The notes below the pieces were generated by a model. The model searched no databases. It worked only from the letters and a program-made list of their open reading frames with translations, and was not told the DNA's origin. The position numbers and the translations under genes are program-made. From Plantago major (lineage: Eukaryota > Streptophyta > Magnoliopsida > Lamiales > Plantaginaceae): a stretch of DNA of 64,000 bases. Location: assembly GCA_026545765.1 (NCBI GenBank), contig JAIFAC010000166.1:92961-156960 (forward strand), given 5' to 3'. Below, piece after piece: positions 10,461-23,012 of the stretch; the stretch's first letter is position 1, and each line of letters begins with the position of its first letter.

Positions 10461-12636
10461 ATGACACCCAGTTTTGGCGTAACTTAGTATTTTTGTCCTT
10501 GCATGCTTTTACTTGTGTTAGTGTATTTGTATGAAAATATATTTGAATTATTTTAATTTGTTGGTGTTATTGTTTTAGGCGTTTATTATTTGTTTTAGAA
10601 GTCGATATAACTTGTCAATTTGTTATATGTGTGGTTATTTATTTTGTACTTTTCTTAATAAGAAGAAATTATTTTTGGTGTATTTTTTCCTACTTAAAAA
10701 TGTGATTATTTTTATCCTTTAATTTGTGGGTGTAATTATTTTAAAATAATTTGATAGTCATCTCTTAAATTTATCTTTATGAATGATTAATGTGTCAAGA
10801 CTTATTTTTAATAGTCTAACTTAATAGAAGTCTTTATGTGTGCTTTATTGATGATTTATGTGAAGAGTCTTCCTTTTACTTAACTACAATACAAGCTAAT
10901 TATATATGTTCTTTGATTGATTTATATTGTGAAGAGTCACTTTTGAATTATGTAATGTGCATGCATGTCCCTATGTTGTGTGTTTGGGTCTCTTAATGTT
11001 TAGAAATTAAAGTGTCATTTTATATTCATATATTTTAAAATAGAAGAGTTTGGAAACTTGAGGCTTCTTTAATGAATAAAACATATTTATTTCTTTTCAT
11101 ATTCTGATAAAAGGTCGCTTGTAATGTCGAATGTGACATGCTATGTTTCAGCTATGTTTCGATCAACGTTCTGATTTTCTTTTCGTTTCTCTTTTATGTT
11201 ACTTATGCATGTCTAATTGTAAGTTAAATATTACAAAGGCATGTTCAATATTTTGAGTTTAATTGTTACATATGCATGCCTAATTGTGAGTTCAATTTAA
11301 TTGTTCCAAGTGTTGCATTTTTTGTGTGTCACATTTTATTTTTGTGTACAATTGACCCTATGTGATACCAAAAACATTTTTGAACTTTTTCCCAAGTAAA
11401 ATATGATAATTTATAATTAGTTATTGTGTTTAAATGTTTGGAAAAAAAAAATTAAAAGGTCTCTCTTAATTCTGCACCTTTATTATTGGTTTTAAAATGA
11501 GTTTTAAGTGCAATTTAAGCCATTTAAATTGCCATTTATTTTTAGCTCTTCAACCCTTTCACCTTCCCTAAATCCACCCTATAAATACCCCTTCTTGCAG
11601 CCACTTTTACTCACAAAAATTCTTAGTATTTTACTCCCAAAAATCTCCAAGTACTATTGTCTTTTCTTTCAAGTTTGTAGGAAGTTCTTCTTGCAAGTAC
11701 TTTCATAGTTTTTGCTCTTCCTAACCTTCAAATGTGAGTGTTCTACAAAAATATATATATGTATTATTTTCAAAACCTGGAAGGTATTTTAATATGTTTT
11801 CAAAATTATATATAAGTAGTGCATGGTTTCAAAATGCCGTCCTATTATAAAAATCAAATCACGAAAGAGTTTTAGCATGCTTGGCGATTTTGAAAGATTT
11901 ATATATTTTACATACATGATTGTTATTTTGTTTTGATTGGCGGTTCAAGAAAGATACGTCGTTTGGTTGAGTTAATTGGCTTGTAGTTTGGTCGGTTGTG
12001 CAGCGAGCTACTTGTCGGTTTCCTTTGCCCATTCCCTTTAAATCGAGTGATAGAAGCCTTCACTGATTTAGTTGGGTCGTAGAATTCCACCCATGGCAGG
12101 GTCCTGACTGGATAGTTTGATCGACTATCAGGGAGACATAAGGCCTGTTTTACTGTGGGATTATAAGGAGCGGCATGAAATAATGTTTTTTTCGAAAAGT
12201 ACATGTTATTGAAAGTATTTTCTATTTTATGTTTTTCAATGTTTATTGTTATGATTTTAATGAAAGTTTCACACGAAAATCTTCGAACACTCATTGAGGT
12301 TTTTCTCACACTTGTTTCTATTCCCTTCCTTGTAGGTGAGATGGCACGAAGAATGAACGACCGATAAACTCAGCAAACTAAGAGAGTAGTTGGGATTTGG
12401 GATTTTTGTCAATGAAAATATTGTTCTTTTGTGTATTTCAAAAACTCATGTCATTTCCTGTTATATTGTTGAAAATCTTGTGGTTTTATTTGCCGAATAA
12501 AATATATTTTTATTCTAGCAACTTCAAACGAAAGTTTGTCTGTAACTTCGAATGTTTCCCTAAACGTTTACTCTTTTTTTGCAGACGTCCATTGAAATTT
12601 ACTCCTTTTTAAAAACATAAAAGTCGGGGCGTTACA
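10461..12636 (+). mobile_element. Solo LTR of a non-autonomous gypsy-type family, 2.18 kb
   Basis: It starts near TGACACCC and ends GGGGCGTTACA. The 5-bp target duplication ATTTC is exact at 10456-10460 and 12637-12641. It matches the LTRs at 47413-49597 and 50446-52605 almost throughout. A TATAAATA box lies at 11580-11587 (CACCCTATAAATACCCC), the probable promoter. It sits inside the copia 5' LTR, so it inserted later; loss of the internal region by LTR-LTR recombination explains a single LTR. Confidence 0.95.
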
Positions 12637-12641
12637 ATTTC

Positions 12642-12930
12642 AAGTCCTGAGAAAGGGCGAGTGGATTAGTTGAGGGATTACGCCATCCTCAGATACAACT
12701 ATTAAGATCTGTATTATTTACTTTCTGGAACTTATTACTTGCTTTACTTACCTTGCTGAGTATTTTCACAATTATATCTTGCTGAGCACGTGCACTTATC
12801 ACAGAAAAGTCTTCCGCTCTCTGAAATTAAGTATCAGATATCTTCACAGATATATGAGAAGTGTGTTTATCGACAAAAGTTGTAAAAGACTATTCACCCC
12901 AGGTCTTTTCCTTTCATTATCTGGACGATA
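12642..12930 (+). repeat. Copia 5' LTR, second part
   Basis: It continues the LTR after the solo LTR (GTGGATTAG..GGATTACGCC, matching the minus-strand LTRs near 26355 and 24140). It ends TTATCTGGACGATA; the corresponding LTR end at 23905 reads, in reverse, TTATCTGGACCAACA, so the end is altered here (CCAACA to CGATA). Confidence 0.85.
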
Positions 12931-12932
12931 GG

Positions 12933-12945
12933 TGGTATCGAGCAA
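12933..12945 (+). other. Primer binding site, initiator-Met tRNA type
   Basis: TGGTATCGAGC follows the LTR end by two bases. The family consensus is TGGTATCAGAGC, so CAG has become CG. It would prime minus-strand DNA synthesis. Confidence 0.8.
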
Positions 12946-13046
12946 GAGGTTCCCAAGCCTTTTGCCTTTGAACCTAGATCCCAGATAAGTGCCCACTAAC
13001 CTTTTCACCTACACTTGATTTATGCATTTAGTGTGTTTCTTGCAGG

Positions 13047-14175
13047 ATGTCTTTAAGTGACACTCCAATTCTCAAGCCAGAGAATTATGAGAAATGGAAG
13101 AACAACATGATGCTCCACCTAGAAGCCATCAGTGACGAAATGATCAAAGTAATAAAGAATGGCCCCATAGTCATTCAACAACTCAAGCAGGTCATGGAGG
13201 TTTCCAATGGTAGAGATAGAGTTCCCACTGATGAAGAACCAAGTGGTGGTTCCTCACAAAGGTGCTTGACGGTGGAAGACCTCTTGGTCAAATTGTTTAT
13301 GAGCAAGCAGAGAGCTACGGACAGCGAATGATGCCAAGAGAAATCGACTAGATGGTCGAGCTCATAATATCATCATCGTTCCACTCGAGCACATCGATTA
13401 AGCGTAGGGGTCTGCAAAAGCAAAGTGGCACAGCAACTAATTGAAGAAATGCATGCCTTTGAGAAAATAAAGGAAAATAAGTTCGAAGTTTTGAAGCTTA
13501 AATTCCAAAACTTTAAACAAGGTCCCACAGAGACTCTTGAAGAACTAGATTTTCGATTTACAACACTGATGAGTGAAATGGCTGCACTTTGTGAAAGTGA
13601 GAGATACTCTAACTCTGAAAAGGTTAAGACTATCGTGAGAAGCTTGAATCAAAGCGGGAACATACTCGGTATATTTTATTTCAACGAGGAATGCCAAATA
13701 TCACTCCGGAGAACTCTTTTCCCACTTAGCTCCATCGACTATGAAACTACTCGGAAGAACAAACAATTCTTGAGAAAGTTCACAATGTTTCTTTAGTAAC
13801 ACAAGGTATACGAAAGAAGGATACCAAGGAAATGACTTAGGAAGATGCTCTTGCTGTAAAGCAAAGGAGAAAATATGTCAGTCGGGAGCTTGAGAGAAGA
13901 AAAGCCAAAGAGAAGCTGAAAAAGCATCTAGGCTCAAACTATCACCAGTACAAGAATATGTATCAAGCTTCATTGAACAAGCGGCTCGACAAGCATCTAT
14001 TCTTGAGAGGAAGAAATCGAAAACGATATCTGTTTCTATTGTCAGAAACCTGGTCATTTTAAAAGAGATTGCCCTGTTTTCAATGAGCTAAAGACAGGTG
14101 ACAAGAAAGATAGAAGAAACTTCAAGAGAGGTCAGAGAGCTTTGCTCAATGAAGAAAGGAAAAGATTCAAATCGA
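13047..14175 (+). pseudogene. gag: Copia gag (nucleocapsid/capsid), frameshifted
   Basis: The frame starts MSLSDTPILKPENYEKWK at 13047, the usual start of copia Gag just after the primer site. After a frameshift near 13330 it resumes (MAQQLIEEMHAFEKIKENKF at 13425; ETLEELDFRFTTLMSEMAAL) with the helical capsid region. A CX2CX4HX4C zinc knuckle (CFYCQKPGHFKRDC) is intact at 14031-14072 in another frame. Gag packages element RNA in cytoplasmic particles. At least three frameshifts or stops break it. Confidence 0.9.
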
Positions 14176-15480
14176 ATGGATGCTCTTGATATTGAGTCGA
14201 ATCGAGGAAGAAGACTTAGATGACTCAAACTACCTTCTCTCGAATTATGTGGCATCACTCGTGAATTGGTTGACTTTGGTCAAAAGGAAAGGGAATTATG
14301 TGGGGTTCTTTGAGGAGATCTCTCAGTTGCTCCAACATTCCTTGCCTAATGGTGACGTAACCAACATTTCTCAATTCATAAATTATGAGAGTGATGAGGA
14401 AGAAATCGGAGATTTAGAATATTTCGAAGAGAACTTGATCTGTACAAAGAGAATTTTAAATGGTCCGAGCTAAATTGACATTTTGAAGAAGAAAAGAATT
14501 CTCTTGAGAGGAAAATTCACAATTACTCGAGATATCGAGAAAAGGATCTTTGAAAATGCATTTCTCAAAGCACGATATACGAGACGGAGAGGTTACATAG
14601 AAAGGCAATGGATATACTCGAAAGGAAAATAAAGATCTTCTTTACGAAAATGAGGAACTCGAGAAGAAATAACTATCTTTTCAATCCTATGCCAAAGCTA
14701 GTGACACTCTTCTTGAAGTGCACTCTTATTTAAGAGACCTTGAGAAAATGGAGGACTTAAATTTGGACACACAAATAAATAGCTCTACTACTGCGAATAA
14801 GAGTGTGAAAGAATAATGTTTGTTAGTGCTCGAAAATGGTTCTCAAATAACCTACAACATTAGTCGAAAGCTAAGGTTGTTGACAAAGGAAGGCGATGGT
14901 CGACCGAACCTTTGTGGGAAAAACAAGTCGAAAAGAAACATAACCTTTGAAAAGTGTAATCACCCATAATGCTATGTCTCTCAGAAAGGAAAAATTGCAG
15001 GAGCAGGTAAATTTTCCAACATCACGTTTTCTAGAAAGAAAGACGTTCGAGACTAACAAGTTCTTTGAAGAGAACTTAAATGGCACGGTGCTCGAAATGG
15101 CATTGGCTATAAAACCATCGAAACAACTCGCTCGTGAGTATAAACAAAGTAAAACGATGGATAAAAGCGAGATTCGCATAGCAATCATTAGAAGTGGAAG
15201 AAAGAGCGAGTTCGACCACTCTGAATTCGATTGCTAGAAGAAATCGCAAGGAAAGCTAAGTTTCTTGAAAAGACTCGACAATCGGCAGTGTCTGAAAGCA
15301 CCACGAGGCACCAAGGAACACACGAAGGAAAATAGCTTTAAATGATAATGACACTAATCATTTAATTCCTCCTCATGTTCCAACAAGACAAAAGAATACC
15401 CCCAAGGAAGTTCATTCAGAAATGGATTCCTACAAGGTGAATCTTTAATTCAGAAGGTTCCATTGTTGGAATGAGAGCTA
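14176..15480 (+). pseudogene. Gag C-terminal/spacer region of the copia polyprotein
   Basis: The stretch between the zinc knuckle and the protease is acidic, then Lys/Glu-rich and coiled-coil-like (EEEDLDDSNY near 14206; NYESDEEEIGDLEYFEENL near 14382; LEKMEDLNLDTQINSS near 14740). Frames change several times. SIRE-type Gag commonly has a long hydrophilic tail here; this region fits but holds no catalytic motif. Confidence 0.6.
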
Positions 15481-15790
15481 ACTCCATGTTTCATGTCTTG
15501 TGCGAGAACACTCACGAGGAAGAACCAGTGGAATTTTGATAGTGGATGTGGGAAGCACATGACGGAGAGCAAACCGTCGATTAACTTCGAGAAAATGCGA
15601 TAAAGGACCAATTATTAGATTTGCTGGAGGAGATGAAAATTCAACCATAGGTTTTGGCAATCTGAAGTTTGGAGCTCTTACAATCTCTGAAGTACTACAT
15701 GTTAAGGGATTGAAATATAATCTCCTAAGCATGAGTCAATTGGTAGACAAAGGGTACCTTTTGAAAGATCAAGTCAAAACTATGCAAAGT
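15481..15790 (+). pseudogene. Copia aspartic protease region
   Basis: WNFDSGCGKHMTES begins at 15529; DSG at 15538-15546 is the catalytic aspartate motif in the form usual for plant copia proteases. Downstream fragments (FGNLKFGALTISEVLHVKGLKYNLLSMSQLVDKGY region, read across frames to about 15755) match the end of the protease and start of the pre-integrase domain. Stops interrupt it at about 15603. Confidence 0.8.
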
Positions 15791-15887
15791 AATTGACAAT
15801 GAGTCAAAGCAGATAGTCTTGGTTGCTAGGCGAAAATGAAATCTTTATGTTGCTGACTGGGCATCTACCACAACTGAAGAATGTCTC

Positions 15888-17167
15888 ATGGTGAGTCAAT
15901 CTAGCCACACTGAAGAAAACTGGCTATGGCATAAAAGAAAGAGTCACTTGAACTTCAAAACTCTGAACAAGCTAGCCAAGAAAGAATTGGTGGTTGGTTT
16001 ACCCAAAATTGTATATAGAAAAGATGGTATATGCTTAGCTTGCCAAATGAGAAAACAATCCAAAATATCTTTCAAGTCTAAAACTAGACACTCCAGTGAA
16101 ATGCCACTGCAAATGTTATATATGGATCTTTTTGAATCCTCTGTAACTAGCTATGCAAGAAGTATGGTCTGGTTTTTGTTGATGATTACTCAAGATTCAC
16201 TTGGGTTGTATTTCTCAAACATAAATCTGATGCAAGGGTTGAGATACCCAACTTGATGAATAAGTTTGAAGTCATGAAACATGACAAGGTATCTGTAATC
16301 AAAACAGACCATGGTACTGAGTTTGTGAACCAGTACATAAAAGAGTTTTGTACCTGCAAAGGTATACAACATCAACTATCTTCAGTAAGAATACCACAAT
16401 AAAATGGTGTTGCTGAAAGGAAGAATAGGACCCTAAAAGAAGCAGCAAGAACAATGCTTGCTGACACTGAAATAAGTGAAATCTATTAGGTTGAAGCTGT
16501 TAATACAGCCTGCTACACTCAAAATAGATGTTTGATTAACAAACACCATGACAGAACTCGTATGAAATTTTGATTGGTACCCCCCAGTATCAAACATCTA
16601 AGGGTGTTTGGTTGCAGATGTTTTGTTCTGAACAATGAAAAAGAATACTTGAGAACATTTCAACCAAAAGCAGATGAAGGAGTATTTCTTGGTTATTCTC
16701 TGAATAGCAAAGCCTACATAATCTACAACAAAAGAACACAAAAGATTGAAGAATCTGTTCATGTAGTCTTCTACGAAGGAAACAAGAAAGTACTCTTGAA
16801 TGAAGAACTCTCAGATAGGTTCAAAGAACTAATGATTAAAGATTCTGAAGAAGAATCCTCAAAAGGAAACAACTCTGTCATTCACTTAGAGGATGACTCT
16901 AACGATGATAAGCAACCATTGCTTAGTAACAACCAGATGACTCTAAGATATGATGAAGAATTTCCTATGAGAATTCTAGAAATGGAACAGGTTATTGAGA
17001 ACCTTCATCATGAAGAGGTTTCTAAGAATGAGATTGCTGAAAATCAAATTTCAGATATCTCTAACACTGAAAAAGTGTCAGATATCTATGGAATTTTTTG
17101 TGTGCCAGATATCTCAGATACTGCACAAGTATCTTATCAAGATCATATTGATTCACATTCAGATTAA
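15888..17167 (+). pseudogene. Copia integrase with linker to RT
   Basis: The zinc-binding HHCC part is seen at WHKRKSHLN (H-X4-H) and CLAC (C-X2-C) between 15925 and 16050. Catalytic residues follow: D in LYMDLF (about 16120), D in KTDHGTEF (16303-16326), E in NGVAERKNRTL (16402-16434). A TAA at 16399-16401 replaces the expected Gln codon before NGVAER. The 16574-17167 frame carries the conserved HLRVFGCRCFVLNN and VFLGYSLNSKAY core, then an acidic linker in which PDIS/SDI words repeat. Integrase would insert the cDNA; this copy cannot without repair. Confidence 0.9.
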
Positions 17168-17200
17168 AATGATACTGATCCTACTAGTTCAAAACCCATT

Positions 17201-18114
17201 ATGAAATGGATAAGAAATCATCCTGCCAAGGATGTGATTGGTCCTTTAGACCAAGGAGTTAGAACTAGGAGAGCAATTGCTGACTCTCTTTATGGATGTT
17301 TCATCTCAAATATTGAACCTAAAACTATAGAAGAAGCATTGAAGGATCAAGATTGGATCTCTACAATGCAAGAAGAATTGGATCAATTTGAGAGAAACAA
17401 AGTCTGGAAACTGGTTCCATTTGTTGTGGAATATCATGCTTCGGAACCAAGGTTTTCAGAAATAAAATGAATGAGTCTAGTGAAATAACCAGAAACAAAG
17501 CAAGGTTGGTTGCCAAGGGAATCACCCAGACAGAAGGACTAGATTTTGACGAGTCATATGCTCCAGTTGCAAGATTGGATGCAATTAGACTATTTCTAGC
17601 CTTTGCAGCTCATAATGACTTTAAAGTTTATCAGATGGATGTTAAAAGTGCATTCCTAAACGGTGAACTTGCTGAAGAAGTCTATGTTGAAGAACCACCA
17701 GGCTTTGAGGTTTCCACATAAAGTAGAATGGTGTATAAGCTTCAGAAAGCTCTGTATGGACTGAAACAGGCTCCGAGAGCATGGTATGATACTTTAGCCA
17801 AATACTTGCTGGAAAGTGGCTTCAAGAAAGGAGATGTTGATAAAACACTCTTTACTTTGAACCATAAAGGGAAACTACTTTTAGTTCAAGTATATGTTTA
17901 TGACATTATATTTGGATCTAAAGACAAGCAACTTTGTGAAGACTTTGCGGAGCTCATGAAAAGTAAATTTGAGATGAGCATGATGGGAGATTAAACTACT
18001 TCCTATGATTGCAAGTCAAGCAACTTAATGATGGAATATTAATTAGTCAAACAAAGTATGCAAAGGATATGCTCAACAAGTTTAATCTAAAGCCTTACGA
18101 AAGAATCCTAAGAT
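17201..18114 (+). pseudogene. Copia reverse transcriptase, interrupted
   Basis: Conserved blocks: [64 protein letters not shown] (first catalytic Asp), KLQKALYGLKQAPRAWY, and LLVQVYVYDIIFGS. The last is the YVDD box with Asp replaced by Tyr (TAT at 17899-17901); the minus-strand relative near 55430 has an intact YVDD. Stops and shifts occur near 17430, 17720 and 17995. The insertion at 18115 separates it from the continuation at 23013. Confidence 0.92.
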
Positions 18115-20186
18115 CTTTATGCTTGACTTTTAGCTTTTTAAAGGGTAAATTTGATCGGGACGTCGAAAAGCAGGCAAACGTTTAGGAAACATTGAGATTC
18201 TGAGACAAACTTTCATTTGAAGTTGCTAGAATAAAATATATTTTATTCAAATAAAAAAACCACAAGATTTTCAACATTCTTATTTTTAAAAGATACCTGA
18301 TAACTAGAAATGACATGAGTTTTGATATACACAAAAGCATTATTTTCATTGACAAAATCCCAAATCGACCACTCTCTTAGTTCTTTGAGTTTATCGATCG
18401 TTCATTCTTCGTGCCATCTCACCTGAGGAAGGAATAGAAACAAGTGAGAAAAACCTCGATGAGTGTTGAAGATTTTAAGTTGAAACTTTCATTAAAATCA
18501 TAACAATAAACATTGAAGAACATAAAATAGAAAATACTTTCAATAACATGTACTTTTCAAAAACATTATTTCATACGCTCCTTATAACCCCGATAAAGCA
18601 GCTTATGTCTCACGATAGTCGATCAAACTATCCGGTCGACCACCTTACATGAAATGCAGGGTGGAATTCTCTGACCAAGAAATCGGTGAAGGCTTCTACT
18701 TTCGATTTAAAGGGATTGAGGAAGCAAAGAACCGACAAGTAGCTACACAAAGTGACCAAATTACAAGCCAATTAACTTTGAACCAAGCGTCGTATCTTTC
18801 TTGAACAATCAATCAAACAAAATAACAATCATGTATGTAAAAATATATAAATCTTTCAAAATCGGTGAGCATGCAAAAACTCTTTAAGTGATTTGATTTT
18901 TTATGCAATAGACGTGCATTTTGAAAACCATGCAATACTTATATATAATTTTGAAAACATATTAAAATACCTTCGAGGTTTGAAAATAATACATATATAT
19001 AGTTTTGTAGAACACTCACATTTGAAAGTTAGGAAGAGCGAACTATGAAAGTACTTGCGAAGAACTTCCTACAAACTTGAAAGAAAAACGATTAAGGCCC
19101 TTGGAGATTTTGGGAGTAAAATACTAAAATTTTTTGTGTAAAAAGTGGTACGCAAGAAGGGTATTTATAGGGTGGATTTAGGGAAGGTGAAAGGGTTGAA
19201 GAGCTAAAATAAATGGCAATTTAAATGGCTTAAATTGCACTTAAAACTCATTTAAAACCCGATAATAAAGGTGCAAAATTAAGAGAGACCTTTTAATTTT
19301 TTTTCCAAACATTTAAACACAATAAATAATTATAAATTATCATATTTTACTTGGGAAAAAGTTCAAAAATGTTTTTGGCATGACTTAGGGTCATTTGTAC
19401 ACAAAAATAAAATGTGACACAAAAAATGCAACAATTAGAGGAATTAAATTGAACTCACAATCACATATGCACATGTAACAATTAAACTTAAAATATTGAA
19501 CATGCATCGTAATATTTAACTTACAAGTAGACATGCATAAGTAACTTAAAAGAGAAATGAAAAGAAAATCAGAACGTCGATCGAAACATAGCTGAAACAT
19601 AGCATGTGACATTCGACATTAAAGCGACCTTTCGTATCGTAACATGAAAAGATATAAAAATATTTTATACATTAAAGAAGCCTCAAGTTTCCCAACTCTT
19701 GTATTTTAAAATATATGAATATAAAATAACATTTTAATTTCTAAACATTAAGAGACCCAAACACACAACATAGGGACATGCACATTACATAATTCAAAGT
19801 GACTCTTCACAATATAAATCAATCAAGAACATATATAATTAGCTTGTATTGTAGTTAAGTAAAAGGAAGACTCTTCACATAAATCATCAATCAAGACACT
19901 CACATAAAGACTTCTAAAACAAATAATGAACTTTTAAAACAAACTTCCAACATACTAAAATAATTCTAATATACTTGAGACAAATAAAGTAACACTAATA
20001 AATCATGCAAGGATAAAAGTACTAAGGTATGTCAAAATAAAATTGTCACATTCACCCTCCTTAAAAAATTTGGTCCCAAATTCACACTTCAAAATTTTCT
20101 AAAACATTTTACACGAATAAACACACTTTTAATAAATCATACAAGACCCAAAAATACCAAGTTAACTTAAAAACTGGGGTATTACA
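18115..20186 (-). repeat. 3' LTR of the minus-strand non-autonomous element (long form)
   Basis: On the minus strand it starts TGTAATACCCC at 20186. About 136 bp further in is a second polypurine tract (complement at 20051-20068) followed by a second U3-like start (TGTGACA, complement at 20044-20050). The distal end near 18115 is damaged (TTTATGCTTGAC instead of TGTAACGCCCCGAC). A TATAAATA-type box is at 19170-19177 (complement of TATTTATAGGG). Confidence 0.85.
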
Positions 20187-20903
20187 CCCACCCCTCCTTA
20201 AAAGAATTTGGTCCCCAAATTCAAACCGTTAAATCAATTTTCGACATAAGAAAAAGTTTTGGAAAAAATGAAGTTTTCCCTGCAAAGAACACATTGAACA
20301 TGAAAACTACAAAACAAAAAAAAAAAATTTAGACTTCCTTTTTTTAGAGACACGATATGTTGTCGGAACGTCGATAGAAACATCAAAAACACTTGCAAAG
20401 TTACTGCCTACCTTTCATACATAAACAAGAAAAACTAAACCAACTTAAGAAATCATATTGCAAGTCCATGCACATGTGACCACCAAATAACAAGAATCTT
20501 AACTATTCAAATAACAAAAGTTGAAGCATATGTAATCAAACAAAATCAACTAGTAAAAAAATTTTGACAAGCTAGTTCAACTTTTGCATATTACAATTAA
20601 AGTCAAGAACATAAAAGACAAGAGAAAACAATGCAAAAGGTCAATTCTAAGTGTTTGATGCCTTTGAAACAATGATCATTTAAAATGAAAGGCAGATGCC
20701 GACTAGGAAAAAAAAACACCGCCTCCAACGGGAAAAAAAATAAATAAAAAAAAAGACCAAGCATGAAAGTAAGAAAAGGTACTTCGGAAAAGCGCAAAGA
20801 ATGTTCAACTGACTTCAATAAACTTCTCACTCAATTCCCCCAAAAGTCCGAAGACCCTATCCTGGCTTAGCCTAAGAAAAAAAACTTAGGCTCTGATACC
20901 ATT
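20187..20903 (-). other. Non-coding interior of the minus-strand element, with primer site and polypurine tract
   Basis: The primer site TGGTATCAGAGCC (complement at 20889-20901) is an intact initiator-Met tRNA match two bases from the LTR. The polypurine tract TTTTAAGGAGGGG (complement at 20190-20204) abuts the 3' LTR. The interior matches 49598-50306 and has no shared reading frame; it presumably carries packaging and priming signals only. Confidence 0.85.
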
Positions 20904-23012
20904 TGTAACGCCCCGACTTTTGGGTTTTTAAAAGGGGTAAATTATCAGTCGGGACGTCGGGCAAAAACAGAGCCGAAACGTTTAGTGAAACATTCGAAGT
21001 TACAGACAAACTTTCGTTTGAAGTTGCTAGAATAAAAATATATTTTATTCAGCAAATAAAACCACAAGATTTTCCACATTCTTATTTTTAAAAGATACAC
21101 AATAACTAGAAATGACATGAGTTTTTGATATATACAAAAGCACATTATTTTCATTGACAAAAATCCCAAATCCCAACCACTCTCTTAGTTTGCTGAGTTT
21201 ATCGGTCGTTCATTCTTCGTGCAATCTCACCTACAAGGAAGGGAATAGAAACAAGTGTGAGAAAAACCTCAATGAGTGTTCGAAGATTTTCGTGTGAAAC
21301 TTTCATTAAAATCATAACAATAAACATTGAAGAACATAAAATAGAAAATACTTTCAATAACATGTACTTTTCAAAAAAACATTATTTCATGCCGCTCCTT
21401 ATAACCCACAGTAAAACAGGCCTTATGTCTCCCTGATAGTCGATCAAACTATCGATCGGGACCACGCCATAGATACGGTGGAATTCTCTGACCGAAATCG
21501 GTGAAAGGCTTCTATCACTCGATTTAAAGGATTGACAAAGCAAAACAAGTAATGACGGACACAACTGACCAAACTACAAGCCAATTAACCTGAACCAAAC
21601 GTACGTATCTTTCTTGAACCGTCAATCAAAATAAAATAACAATCATGTATGTAAAAATATATAAATCTTTCAAAATCAGCGGAAGCATGCAAAAACTCTT
21701 TCGTGATTTGATTTTTATGCAATAGGACGTGCGTTTTGAAAACCATGCAATACTTATATATAATTTTGAAAACATATTAAAATACCTTCCAGGTTTTGAA
21801 AATAATACATATATATAGTTTTGTAGAACACTCACATTTGAAGGTTAGGAAGAGCAAGAACTATGAAAGTACTTGCAAGAAGAACTTCCTACAAACTTGA
21901 AAGAAAAGACAATAGTACTTGGAGATTTTTGGGAGTAAAATACTAAAATTTTTGTGAGTAAAAGTGGCTGCAAGAAGAATTATTTATAAATTGGATTTAG
22001 GGAAGGTGAAAGGGTTGAAGAGCTAAAAATAAATGGCAATTTAAATGGCTTAAATTGCACTTAAAACTCATTTTAAAATCAATAATAAAGGTGCAAAATT
22101 AAGAGAGACCTTTTAATTTTTTTTCCAAACATTTAAACACAATAAATAATTATAAATTATCATATTTTACTGGGGAAAAAGTTCAAAAACGTTTTTGGCA
22201 TGACTTAGGGTCATTTGTACACAAAAATAAAATGTGACACAAAAAATGCAACAATTAGAATTAAATTGAACTCACAATCACATATGCACATGTAACAATT
22301 AAACTTAAAATATTGAACATGCATACGTAATATTTAACTTACAAGTAGACATGCATAAGTAACTTAAAAGAGAAATGAAAAGAAAATCAGAACGTCGATC
22401 GAAACATAGCTGAAACATAGCATGTGACATTCGACATTACAAGCGACCTTTCGTATCGTAACATGAAAAGATATAAAAATATTTTATACATTAAAGAAGC
22501 CTCAAGTTTCCCAACTCTTGTATTTTAAAATATATGAATATAAAATAACACTTTAATTTCTAAACATTAAGAGACCCAAACACACAACATAGGGACATGC
22601 ATGCACATTACATAATTCAAAAGTGACTCTTCACAATATAAATCAATCAAAGAACATATATAATTAGCTTGTATTGTAGTTAAGTAAAGAAGACTCTTCA
22701 CATAAATCATCAATCAAGACACTCACATAAAGACTTCTAAAACAAATAATGAACTTTTAAAACAAACTTCACCAACATACTAAAATAATTCTAATATACT
22801 TGAGACAAATAAAAGTAACACTAATAAATCATGCGAGGATAAAAAGTACTAAGGTATGTCAAAATCAGGGGTGTCACATTCACCTCCTTAAAAATTTGGT
22901 CCCCAAATTCACACTTCAAAATTTTCTAAAACATTTTACATGCGAATAAACACACTTTTAATAAATCATACAAGACCGAAAATACCAAGTTAACTTAAAA
23001 GCGGGGTATTAC
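20904..23012 (-). repeat. 5' LTR of the minus-strand non-autonomous element (long form)
   Basis: On the minus strand it starts GTAATACCCC at 23012, contains the inner polypurine tract and TGTGACACCCC start at 22878, and ends CGGGGCGTTACA at 20904. The extra segment 22879-23012 (134 bp) is present in both LTRs of this element. Confidence 0.88.

Larger units (their letters stand above)
18115..23012 (-). mobile_element. Non-autonomous LTR retrotransposon (LARD-like), minus strand
   Basis: Two LTRs of about 2.1 kb flank a 717-bp non-coding interior. The minus-strand order is 5' LTR (23012 to 20904), primer site, interior, polypurine tract, 3' LTR (20186 to 18115). The host copia RT resumes exactly at 23013, and AAGAT (18110-18114) versus CGGAT (23012-23016) is a probable damaged target duplication. 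No gag or pol is present, so an autonomous partner must have supplied proteins. TGTAACGCCCC-type ends resemble gypsy chromovirus LTRs (inference). Confidence 0.9.

Noticed and set aside
11508-12612. Frames rich in Phe/Leu in the solo LTR and its relatives (also 48462-49573, 50824-51054, 20945-21835)
   Set aside because: They lie in LTR DNA, are not conserved as frames between copies and reflect AT-rich composition.
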